Below, piece after piece: positions 1-7,909 of a DNA stretch of 64,000 nucleotides. This DNA comes from an uncultured Bacteroidales bacterium (GTDB taxonomy: Bacteria > Bacteroidota > Bacteroidia > Bacteroidales > UBA932): the NCBI GenBank assembly GCA_946999645.1, contig CAMQDS010000010.1:1-64000 (forward strand). The letters run 5' to 3'. Below the pieces are notes generated by a model, which made no database searches, was not told the origin of the DNA, and saw only the letters and a program-made list of their open reading frames with translations. Made by a program: the position numbers and the translations under genes. Every line of letters starts with the position of its first letter. The stretch's first letter is position 1.

Positions 1-2
1 GC

Positions 3-770
3 AAGTGTACTCTCAAGCAGACAGATGAGCCTGTAAACGACAGCGCAATAAGGGAGTTTAAGCCTGTTCCCGCTCAAAAGGGACTTGAAAACAATCCGGG
101 CAAAGACGGCAAGCTATTCTCAGACAAGCACTCGTATTTTCCTAATTCTTGTTCTTCTTGCCCTTTTAATAAAAGTTCAGGCTTTAAAAATGTTCTAAAC
201 TCTCTATTCATAAATAAGAAAAAGGATTGTTTCAGATGTTCGCAAATAAAAGAAGCGATCCCGGGTGATATTAAGGAAGAAATTAAAAAATTGCAAACAT
301 TAAAAGGCAAAGAATATTGGGTGCAATTAAAGAAAATTTCAAAAAGGAATGACTTCAAAAAGATTGAAAAAGGAATATATTCAGCGATGTCAAAAAAGGA
401 TCCTGATTACAAGAAAGTTCTCAATGCTGCACAGATATGCAAAAAGGATGGGTATGAGGTTTATTTAATGCCGAATCCTAATGCATTAGCAACTGCTGAT
501 GTTATTTTATATAAAAAGGGAAGATATGGACTTTATGATGTAAAGACAATATCAGGAAAGAGTTCTGTAAGCAACAGGCTTGATGACTCAATAGAACAAG
601 CGAATAATGTCATCCTCAATATCACAAGTAGATACAATGCAAAAAGGCTCTCTGATGAAATAACAAACTATTATTATAGCAACAAAGAATTTAATGAACT
701 AATAATATGCTATAAAGGAACAATAAGATTAAAAATAAATAGAATAAAAATAAATATGGAGAATGATTAG
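3..770 (+). CDS. Phage-type minor head protein, C-terminal part, with CdiA-like tRNase toxin domain (5' truncated by window edge)
   Basis: The reading frame is open from the window edge (frame starting at base 3) to the stop at 768-770, so the TTG at 291 is not the start and the gene begins outside the window. The N-terminal visible part starts KCTLKQTDEPV, compatible with the end of the C-x-C region of Mu F/SPP1 gp7-type minor head proteins. A Cys-rich linker follows (CSSCPF, then CFRC). The last ~110 residues carry GYEVYLMPNPNA, ATADVILYKKG, LYDVKTISGKSSV, QANNVIL and ELIICYKGTIR, the pattern of the CdiA C-terminal tRNA-nuclease (BECR-like) domain found on polymorphic toxins and Bacteroidota phage head proteins. 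Homology is judged by eye. No immunity gene is seen downstream within the window. It suggests a prophage or phage remnant ends here. Confidence 0.65.
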   Translation, partial: KCTLKQTDEPVNDSAIREFKPVPAQKGLENNPGKDGKLFSDKHSYFPNSCSSCPFNKSSGFKNVLNSLFINKKKDCFRCSQIKEAIPGDIKEEIKKLQTLKGKEYWVQLKKISKRNDFKKIEKGIYSAMSKKDPDYKKVLNAAQICKKDGYEVYLMPNPNALATADVILYKKGRYGLYDVKTISGKSSVSNRLDDSIEQANNVILNITSRYNAKRLSDEITNYYYSNKEFNELIICYKGTIRLKINRIKINMEND

Positions 771-1087
771 CAATATAATAAGGTAAAAAAATACCGAAAA
801 GGTTTCCCTTTCCGGTAAGTTTAGAGTAGTGTCCACGTAGGTCTTGCTCTCACAGCGATTCTCCCTGGCCAGTCACCGAAGTGACACCGCGAATATAATG
901 AATTAATTTAATAAACAAAAAAATTGCACGAAAATGTCAGCACCAATGTAAATACGCCAAGACTTATGCCCAAATCTATCATCAGGCAATTTGAAGTGAA
1001 AAAATTTTACAAAGTTGTGTCCCTATAAATGTAGATCTAATGGCGACAACATTTCGTTTTATCCCCAATAAATGCCGGCGAGAACTA
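771..1087. other. Gene-free stretch between phage remnant and starch operon
   Basis: Apart from the hairpin at 792-817 it holds a short, more GC-rich stretch at about 829-892, including a small perfect hairpin GTCAC-CGAA-GTGAC at 872-885, then AT-rich sequence. No ORF, tRNA or recognisable attachment site was found. The composition change near 890 may mark the end of a mobile segment, but that is inference. Confidence 0.4.
792..817 (+). terminator. Hairpin after the phage-head/toxin gene
   Basis: Arms 792-802 and 807-817 pair at 10 of 11 positions around a four-base loop, 21 bp after the stop codon. There is no good U-tract, so it is a weak intrinsic terminator candidate or an mRNA 3'-end structure. 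Confidence 0.4.
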
Positions 1088-3001
1088 TTAACTCAAATCT
1101 GCTACTAAGACTGAAAAAGCAGGGACAACGGTTGCGGCAGATAAAATTAACTCTTTACCTGTAATTACATCAATTGCTTTCTGATCTCCATTTACAATTT
1201 CTGCATAGTTTTGCCATGGGATAGTCACATCATGACCTGAATTATTTACAAATACAAATACCTTATCGTTTTCATTATATCTAAAAAATGCATAGGTATT
1301 GTCTCTTGTAATGAAATGCATGGTACGACCGTTGTGAATTACATCTTTTCCTTTTCTCCAATTGAAAAGCTTAGCCGTATAATCATGCAATTCAGCAGCC
1401 ATACTATAGTTCTTATTATTAGAGAGTTGTGCCGCTTTGCGTCCTTCTTTTGTAAATAGATTAATATCATCCGATGCCCATCCACCAGGAAAATCAATTC
1501 TCTTTGCTCCATCACTAAAATCTCCTGGTTTCGCCGAAAACATCATTTCGTCTCCGTTATATAATTGAGGTATTCCTCTAAGTGTAGCAAGTAATGCAAT
1601 GGCTATTTTCATTTTTGCTATATCATGATTAAATGTATCTCCCATACGTGAATGATCGTGATTTGCAAAGAAAATCATCATTTTAGATAAATCGTGATAT
1701 ACAAAATCATTAGAAAGACAATCATATATTCTCGTCATACCCTTTCCCCAATCGGGATTATCCCCACTTTCGCAAATTGCTGAAGTCATAGCACTCCATA
1801 GTGGAAAATCCATAATTGAAGGCAAATTGGAATTAAATCCATCTTTATTTTCATTATCTCCCTGCCAATAAGCAAGTTGTGGGTAAGATGTAACCCAGCA
1901 CTCCCCTACAATATTTATATTAGGATATTCGTCTCTTATGGCTTTGCACCATAAACTCATAGGTTTCTTTTCATTGTATGGGTAAGTATCAACTCTTAAC
2001 CCATCTATACCTGAATACTCTAACCACCATATTGCCCATTGTTCAAAATATTTAAGCACAAAAGGATTGTCTAAGTTCATATCTGGCATAGACGGCACAA
2101 ACCAACCGCTTTCCTGGATTTTTAAATCATATAGAGACGCATTTGGATCCATATTAGTAGAAAAAGCAATATTGGTAGAAGTGTATTTAGGAAAAATATG
2201 CACCCAATCCTTAAACGGCATATTTTTCATCCACCAATGTTCTGTGCCACAATGATTAGTCACTATATCCATTATTACCTTAAGTCCTTTAGCATGTGAT
2301 TTTTGGACAAACTCCTTGTATAATTCATTATTGCCAAAACGCGGATCTATGTGATAATAATCTCCACACGCATAACCATGATAGGATTCAAATTTTTGAT
2401 TGTCAAGCAGAAGAGGTGTAGTCCAAATAGCCGTAGCACCCAAATCTGATATATAGTCTAAATGATCTATAATACCTCGTATATCACCTCCATGCCTTCC
2501 AAGGTTTACATTTCTATCTGCTTTCTCAAATGTATTATTCGTGGAATCATTAGATGTATCTCCATTTGCAAATCTATCTGGAAAAACGAGATAAATCATA
2601 TCAGCTGTAGTAAAACTCTTTCTCTTCGATGAGCCAGGAGTTCTCTTTGCTATTTCATATGGATATTTGAACTTCTTTTCTCCTTTGGAAAATATAAGAT
2701 AATATGTTCCGGCAGATGCAGATTTATTTATAGATATATCAACAAAAATAAAATCGGGATTATCAGCCTTTTCTATTGATTTAACCTTTACTCCTCTACC
2801 GCCTTCTATTGCTACATTATAATCAGATATACCTTTACCCTCTATCATTAATTGAAGAGGCATTTTCATTCCTACCCACCACGATAAGGGTTCAACCCTA
2901 GTAACTTCTTCGGTTTTAGCATTCTCTATGGAAGCTGGATTAAACCTATTGCAAGAAATAACAGATACACAGATTACTATACAATACAGTAAGTTTTTCA
3001 T
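1088..3001 (-). CDS. susA: GH13 neopullulanase-type lipoprotein, SusA-like
   Basis: Alpha-amylase family enzyme expected to cleave maltodextrins or pullulan-like oligosaccharides in the periplasm. With the ATG at 3001 the protein begins MKNLLYCIVICVSVISC, a lipoprotein signal; a TTG three codons earlier is less likely. An N-terminal beta domain (~35-120) of the cyclomaltodextrinase type precedes the (beta/alpha)8 barrel. Catalytic residues are visible: the nucleophile Asp in GLRVD (338), the acid/base Glu in VGEC (367) and the Asp in ANHDHS (449). Length (637 aa) suits SusA of Bacteroides thetaiotaomicron. It is the last gene of the operon, 10 bp after another GH13 gene. The lipobox Cys is noteworthy because SusA is normally described as a soluble periplasmic enzyme. 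Confidence 0.85.
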   Translation of the reverse strand: MKNLLYCIVICVSVISCNRFNPASIENAKTEEVTRVEPLSWWVGMKMPLQLMIEGKGISDYNVAIEGGRGVKVKSIEKADNPDFIFVDISINKSASAGTYYLIFSKGEKKFKYPYEIAKRTPGSSKRKSFTTADMIYLVFPDRFANGDTSNDSTNNTFEKADRNVNLGRHGGDIRGIIDHLDYISDLGATAIWTTPLLLDNQKFESYHGYACGDYYHIDPRFGNNELYKEFVQKSHAKGLKVIMDIVTNHCGTEHWWMKNMPFKDWVHIFPKYTSTNIAFSTNMDPNASLYDLKIQESGWFVPSMPDMNLDNPFVLKYFEQWAIWWLEYSGIDGLRVDTYPYNEKKPMSLWCKAIRDEYPNINIVGECWVTSYPQLAYWQGDNENKDGFNSNLPSIMDFPLWSAMTSAICESGDNPDWGKGMTRIYDCLSNDFVYHDLSKMMIFFANHDHSRMGDTFNHDIAKMKIAIALLATLRGIPQLYNGDEMMFSAKPGDFSDGAKRIDFPGGWASDDINLFTKEGRKAAQLSNNKNYSMAAELHDYTAKLFNWRKGKDVIHNGRTMHFITRDNTYAFFRYNENDKVFVFVNNSGHDVTIPWQNYAEIVNGDQKAIDVITGKELILSAATVVPAFSVLVADLS

Positions 3002-3011
3002 AGATCTCAAA

Positions 3012-4325
3012 TTATTTTTTCAATATCCTATATTCAAATGGCTCTAATGGTATTAAATTTCCAAATAGTTCCCTTTTGCCTGAAATAAGATTTTCAAAAG
3101 GAACGTTTACCATATCTTGAGGCAAACTAACAATGGAATTATGATTTCTTACATTAACAATAACTACATATAACCCATCGGAAGTTTCTTTTTTATAGGC
3201 AAGTACATCTTTATTTGAGAATGATACTGGGAATCCTTTATGCAACTTTGGATTTGCACTAAAAATCTTTAATAAATGTTTATACTCCCAACGAACATCA
3301 TTATTTGCCAGCCAATCTACTTTTTGATACTTAAAGAAGTTAATTGTATCTGGATATGCCACTTCCTGTTCACCATAGACGAGGGCTGCACCATTTGTAA
3401 ATATAGTTGACACAAAAGCTGCCATTGCTCCCCTTACTCCGCCGAACTCGCTTATTGTGGATTTTTTAGTTGCTTCATCATGATTTGTAATAAAACGCAG
3501 CTTTATTTTACCAGAAGGAATTTTAGAATATTCAAGTAAGTCAGTATCAATAAGTTTTGTCGCTGAACTATCTTTACAAAATACATTCCTTAATGAAGTT
3601 AAATAATCCCACCCATAATTCATATCAAAACCCCCTTCAAATGTTTTAGGGTCATTTCCTTCTGCAAGCATTAATATCTTTCTGCCAGCTTTTTCTCGTA
3701 TAGCCGATATAGCTTCTTTCCAGAAATCAGATGGTACGAAATCTGCCACATCGCAACGGAAGCCATCTACCCCTGCCTTCTCAACCCAATACAACATAGC
3801 ATTAATCATAGCAGTTCTCATCTCTTTATTATCATAGTTTAAATCCGCTACATCTGTCCAGTCTGTACCAGGAGTATATATTACTTCCCCTGCCTCATTT
3901 TGAGTATACCAATCTTTATGTTCCTTCATCCACACATTATCCCATGCTGTATGATTTGCTACCCAATCCATTATAAAAGCCATTCCCCTCTTATGACATT
4001 CATCCACAAGGGTTTTAAAATCATCAAATGTTCCAAATTCAGGATTTATGGCTTGATAATCTGCGATACTGTAAGGTGAATTTTTGGATTTAACCTTGCC
4101 GATAGGATATACAGGCATTATCCATACTACATTAGTACCCAAAGATTTAATAGAATCCAAATGCGGTAAAATGGCATTAAGTGAATTTGTAGGAGAAAAA
4201 AGTCTCGGATTAATCTGATACATAACGACATCTTCCGGATTGGGCATCGTATAGCATTTTTTATTTACATTAGAACAAGATATTAATGCTAATGTTATAG
4301 CACAGGCAGACAAAAAAGATCTCAT
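3012..4325 (-). CDS. GH13 alpha-amylase family lipoprotein, short form
   Basis: A 437-residue alpha-glucan hydrolase starting MRSFLSACAITLALISC, with a lipobox Cys at 17. The barrel motifs are present: DWVANH (region I), GFRCDVAD with the nucleophile Asp192, MLAEGND with Glu222, and FITNHDE with Asp283. There is no N-terminal or inserted carbohydrate-binding domain, unlike its neighbours. It lies 4 bp from susG and 10 bp from the SusA-like gene, so it is co-transcribed with the starch operon. It probably processes maltooligosaccharides. Exact specificity (alpha-amylase, oligo-glucosidase or cyclomaltodextrinase) cannot be read from sequence. The B. thetaiotaomicron sus operon has only two GH13 enzymes, so this is an additional one. 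Confidence 0.85.
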   Translation of the reverse strand: MRSFLSACAITLALISCSNVNKKCYTMPNPEDVVMYQINPRLFSPTNSLNAILPHLDSIKSLGTNVVWIMPVYPIGKVKSKNSPYSIADYQAINPEFGTFDDFKTLVDECHKRGMAFIMDWVANHTAWDNVWMKEHKDWYTQNEAGEVIYTPGTDWTDVADLNYDNKEMRTAMINAMLYWVEKAGVDGFRCDVADFVPSDFWKEAISAIREKAGRKILMLAEGNDPKTFEGGFDMNYGWDYLTSLRNVFCKDSSATKLIDTDLLEYSKIPSGKIKLRFITNHDEATKKSTISEFGGVRGAMAAFVSTIFTNGAALVYGEQEVAYPDTINFFKYQKVDWLANNDVRWEYKHLLKIFSANPKLHKGFPVSFSNKDVLAYKKETSDGLYVVIVNVRNHNSIVSLPQDMVNVPFENLISGKRELFGNLIPLEPFEYRILKK

Positions 4326-4329
4326 AATA

Positions 4330-6339
4330 TTATTTTATTACAAAAACTACAGAAGAATATGCTCCCAATAAGAGCTTATTATCTGACAATTTAACATTTC
4401 CATTAACAAAAGCCGTTTTTTCTATTTTTTCCTTAAGTGGTAATTCTTTTTCACTATCGCCAAAATTATGTATAACGAGCATATTATCAGCATCATTATT
4501 CATATACCAGGATGCTATAGAATTATATTCGGCATTATCTTCATTATAAACTGGATTACGTTTCATTTTTCCCTTGGCTATAGCCGTATAATTATTGCGA
4601 AGCCTACCCAATTTTCTATACAATCGTAAAAGTGAATTTTTATCTTTCATCTGACTTTCAACTGAAATTTCAGATGGCTGTATATCAGGGTTGATTTTAC
4701 CCGACAGACTTTTCTTTGCTTGCTTATGCCCTGCTGCATCCCATATGATTGGAGTACGGACAAACTCATCTCCACCATTTTTTGTCCCCCAATATCCTAA
4801 CTCCTCACCTTGATAAATATACGGCTGTCCTTCTGATGTCATTAATACACAGGCGGCTAACTTTATTTTTGCCTTATTGTTTCCAAGTTGACTTGCTGCT
4901 CTATCTTCATCATGATTGGTAAGTTTGGTGGCGGCAATTGCTCCTTGACGATATGTTTTATACAAATTTCTATATCCAATAATATCTTTGGAAAAATACC
5001 TCCCCGTACCATTATTTAAAGCCCAAACCAACCTGTACCAAAAATCAAATTCAAAATATGCAGGAAGTCCTTTATAATATGGTGCAACTTCGTTTGCCCC
5101 TGAGAGTTGCTCTCCTACCATATATATGTCCCCACTATGACCAGCAGCTTTAAATGTAGAATTACACCTATCGTACCATTGCCTTAAGAAATCAGGGTTT
5201 TCACTGGAATTTGCATTGTGATATATATGTTTCACAGCGTCAAGCCTTAAGCCATCGATTCCCATATTAATCCATTTATCTGCTGATTCTGCTAATGCTT
5301 TAAATGCAGGTGATTTATATGCCTCATATGAAGGTCCGTAATTAAAATCAGCAAAATATCCAGTTTGGAAATGTGAATGATATTTTAGCGGTGCGTTGAA
5401 CACACAATCTACACAATCTGAAGAATTTGTCAATCTGAAAGGCTTACCTATAACTATAGGCTTACCTCCAGATGGAGAGCCAAACTTTGTCCCATCGTCC
5501 CATTTGGTATCAGATGTTCTTAATAAAAAGCCCCAATCGGAGTCGAAATCTACAACTATTTCATAGATATTGTTTCCCTTATCGTAGAGTCTGTACAGTT
5601 TGTTTTTCCCAAAATATAAGAATTTCATTATGCTCATATCAGGGTTTGAGGTCTCTGCCTTCTCTGAAGATTTTAATACAGTAACTTCTGGGGAATTTGC
5701 ATTAGCCCAGTTTACAATAAATTTAAACCTTCCTTTTGCACCAATTCCAGACTGCCCTGGAGCTGTAAACCATTGAGAAGGTTCATATCCTGAAGCTCCC
5801 TCAGTTGCTATCATGGGAATATTTCCTGATGTAATATCGTACTTCGGAGACTTACTCAGAACATAATAATCTCGAAAAGAATTAGTATTAGAGTCAATAG
5901 CTTTTTTAAACCAAGGATGATTGACAGAAGAATGATTTAACACATAATCAAGATAGATTTTGATACCTTTATTATGGGCTTTAGATATAAGATTCTTAAA
6001 ATCCTCTTCTGTTCCATAAGTTGGATTGACAGAATTATAATCTGTAATATCATAGCCATGATAGGATACAGAAGGTTGTATTGGTGAAAGCCATAACGCA
6101 GTAACTCCGAGACCGTCCAAATAGTCAAGATTTTGGGTAATTCCATTAAAATCGCCTATTCCGTCTCCATCGCTGTCTGCAAATGAATAAATAAGAAGTT
6201 GATATGTAATATCTGACTGCTTTTCTCCTATAAACCTCTCTTCCCCTTCATCTATATTAATTTTTTCTGGAGAAACTTTATTGCAAGAAAGTCCTAAGAC
6301 TACAAAAAGCAACAGAAACAAATACCTATACGGGCTCAT
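4330..6339 (-). CDS. susG: Surface alpha-amylase SusG with inserted CBM58
   Basis: Outer-membrane endo-acting alpha-amylase that makes the first cuts in starch. The ATG at 6339 gives MSPYRYLFLLLFVVLGLSC, a lipoprotein signal; an in-frame TTG at 6357 would only add six polar residues. The DSDGDGIGDF loop is a calcium-binding signature. About 120 residues (~200-320) interrupt domain B and contain Trp- and Tyr-rich beta strands, the position and size of CBM58 in SusG. Catalytic residues are Asp367 (GLRLDAVKH), Glu410 (VGEQ) and Asp477 (KLTNHDED). Length 669 aa is close to the 692 of B. thetaiotaomicron SusG. It follows the SusE/F-like gene after a 57-bp gap containing a stable hairpin (6358-6383). 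Confidence 0.9.
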   Translation of the reverse strand: MSPYRYLFLLLFVVLGLSCNKVSPEKINIDEGEERFIGEKQSDITYQLLIYSFADSDGDGIGDFNGITQNLDYLDGLGVTALWLSPIQPSVSYHGYDITDYNSVNPTYGTEEDFKNLISKAHNKGIKIYLDYVLNHSSVNHPWFKKAIDSNTNSFRDYYVLSKSPKYDITSGNIPMIATEGASGYEPSQWFTAPGQSGIGAKGRFKFIVNWANANSPEVTVLKSSEKAETSNPDMSIMKFLYFGKNKLYRLYDKGNNIYEIVVDFDSDWGFLLRTSDTKWDDGTKFGSPSGGKPIVIGKPFRLTNSSDCVDCVFNAPLKYHSHFQTGYFADFNYGPSYEAYKSPAFKALAESADKWINMGIDGLRLDAVKHIYHNANSSENPDFLRQWYDRCNSTFKAAGHSGDIYMVGEQLSGANEVAPYYKGLPAYFEFDFWYRLVWALNNGTGRYFSKDIIGYRNLYKTYRQGAIAATKLTNHDEDRAASQLGNNKAKIKLAACVLMTSEGQPYIYQGEELGYWGTKNGGDEFVRTPIIWDAAGHKQAKKSLSGKINPDIQPSEISVESQMKDKNSLLRLYRKLGRLRNNYTAIAKGKMKRNPVYNEDNAEYNSIASWYMNNDADNMLVIHNFGDSEKELPLKEKIEKTAFVNGNVKLSDNKLLLGAYSSVVFVIK

Positions 6340-6357
6340 TTTTATTTTAATTAGCAA

Positions 6358-6383
6358 CTTGCAGTCCGATCAAAGACTGCAAG
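6358..6383 (-). promoter_or_regulatory. Intra-operon hairpin between susE/F-like gene and susG
   Basis: A perfect 9-bp stem, CTTGCAGTC / GACTGCAAG, with an 8-base loop occupies the short gap between the stop of the binding lipoprotein and the start of susG. It has no U-tract on the operon strand. It could stabilise the upstream mRNA 3' end or dampen read-through into the enzyme genes. Confidence 0.5.
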
Positions 6384-6396
6384 CCGTGAAAGTTAT

Positions 6397-7851
6397 TTAT
6401 TTAATACTACCTGTTCCAGCGTTAAAATCAAAAGTGATTGTCTGTCCGGCTTTTACAGGAATAGCAGCTGGATCGTTTCCAGCACCACGATATTCTATCT
6501 TACCGTTATTGATAATAAACTCTGCATGCCACCAGTTATCTTCTTTATCAAGAATTGAACTTGCAACATAGGAACGCAAGTTTCCATCACTTGTTGCTTT
6601 TATTGTCATAACCTTACCTGCTTCTTTATAAGCATTCGTTTTGACTTTCCAACCACCGAAAGCATCACCGATACCATAAACAGAAGCCTTTTCAATAACT
6701 ATTTTACTATTCTTACAATCTATACCTATGCAATAGATGCCATTTTTACCTACGGTAACATTACCAGATGCGTCAAAATTAACACCTTCTCCGATATTTT
6801 CATTAAGCTTATTGAAATCTCCGCCCCATCCTTTTTTCTGACAGAACTTAAAGCCTTTACCAGCTGTTATATATCTTACAGCCCAGAACATACCTGCTTG
6901 TTGGTTGAATGGTATCATAGTTACAACGTTCTTATCGTCCCAATTCCAGTTACCAAATTCTTCACCTATCATATACATTTCAGTTGGAAGAGCTGAAGGA
7001 GCAGCCTCTTTAATCAATTTGGTTTCACATGTATAAGATGCTCCAAGTTCGCCACTCATTAGTTTGAATTTAAGAGTGATCTCATAGGTCCCGCCTTTTT
7101 CGACTTTGATGTTATCTCCGCCCTGTGCAAGACCTTTTTTACTGTTTTTTGGCCAGCCTAAATTTGTATTTGCCTTTACTTTTCCAGCATCGTCAAGTGT
7201 TATTTTCCATCCACCACCATATGCAAACTTAAAATCACCATTTGCAGGTAACTCACAATTTTTTGCTGTAAAAATAATTGTTCCGTTTTCTTCTTTCTGT
7301 TCCATTTCGGTAAAGCCCCAGCCATTCATTGTACCTCTAACACCCCATGCAACAGGAGCAAGAATAATCTGAGGACCTCCTGCAAGGTCTTTTTTCTTAT
7401 TAAGGTCAAGTACAATATGATACAATCCTTTTTTACTAACCTTCATAGCAGGAGCAGCATCTCCTATTTCAAGTTTTCCTTTATAAATGGCAACTTTAGG
7501 ATTTTCTCCATAAATCTCTTTTTTTGTATCAGGTTTAAATTCTGCTAACTTAGCGCTATACCTCAATTTTTTGCCTGCCTCATATAAGAGAAGTTCAAAA
7601 TCTTTATTAGCATCGAGTACAACATATTTTTCAAACATGCCGACACGTTTGGTCTGATTATCGGCTTCATTTACACCTGCTGCCATCATATAAGCTGCCT
7701 TAAGTTCAGATGCACCGGTAGCAGCACCAGCAACATAAAAGCCATCTTCAACCACATCGTTAAGATTGTTATTTATCTTATCTTTTTTGCATGAAGCAAA
7801 TAAAGAAGATACAAGTGCAAAAGCACATAAAATGTAACTTGTTTTTTTCAT
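6397..7851 (-). CDS. SusE/SusF-family starch-binding outer-membrane lipoprotein
   Basis: Non-catalytic surface lipoprotein that holds starch near the SusCD transporter. The protein begins MKKTSYILCAFALVSSLFASC and has KKDK after the lipobox. It appears built from tandem beta-sandwich modules: an N-terminal domain to ~165, then repeats beginning near WGVRGTMNGWGF (~168), MYMIGEEFGNWNWDD (~290) and VYGIGDAFGGWK (~390). The GxxxGW/GNW signatures and aromatic residues are typical of SusE/SusF carbohydrate-binding modules. The 484 aa fit SusF (485 aa, three CBMs) better than SusE (387 aa), and only one such gene is present. It lies between susD (58 bp upstream) and susG. Confidence 0.8.
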   Translation of the reverse strand: MKKTSYILCAFALVSSLFASCKKDKINNNLNDVVEDGFYVAGAATGASELKAAYMMAAGVNEADNQTKRVGMFEKYVVLDANKDFELLLYEAGKKLRYSAKLAEFKPDTKKEIYGENPKVAIYKGKLEIGDAAPAMKVSKKGLYHIVLDLNKKKDLAGGPQIILAPVAWGVRGTMNGWGFTEMEQKEENGTIIFTAKNCELPANGDFKFAYGGGWKITLDDAGKVKANTNLGWPKNSKKGLAQGGDNIKVEKGGTYEITLKFKLMSGELGASYTCETKLIKEAAPSALPTEMYMIGEEFGNWNWDDKNVVTMIPFNQQAGMFWAVRYITAGKGFKFCQKKGWGGDFNKLNENIGEGVNFDASGNVTVGKNGIYCIGIDCKNSKIVIEKASVYGIGDAFGGWKVKTNAYKEAGKVMTIKATSDGNLRSYVASSILDKEDNWWHAEFIINNGKIEYRGAGNDPAAIPVKAGQTITFDFNAGTGSIK

Positions 7852-7909
7852 AATCGGGTGATTAATAATTATTAGTTTGTTTCATTATAAATTAAAGTTT
7901 CAGCCGCGT

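Noticed and set aside
291..770. A separate 159-residue protein starting with TTG at 291
   Set aside because: The frame is open upstream to the window edge with phage-head-like Cys motifs, so this is the C-terminal part of a longer gene.
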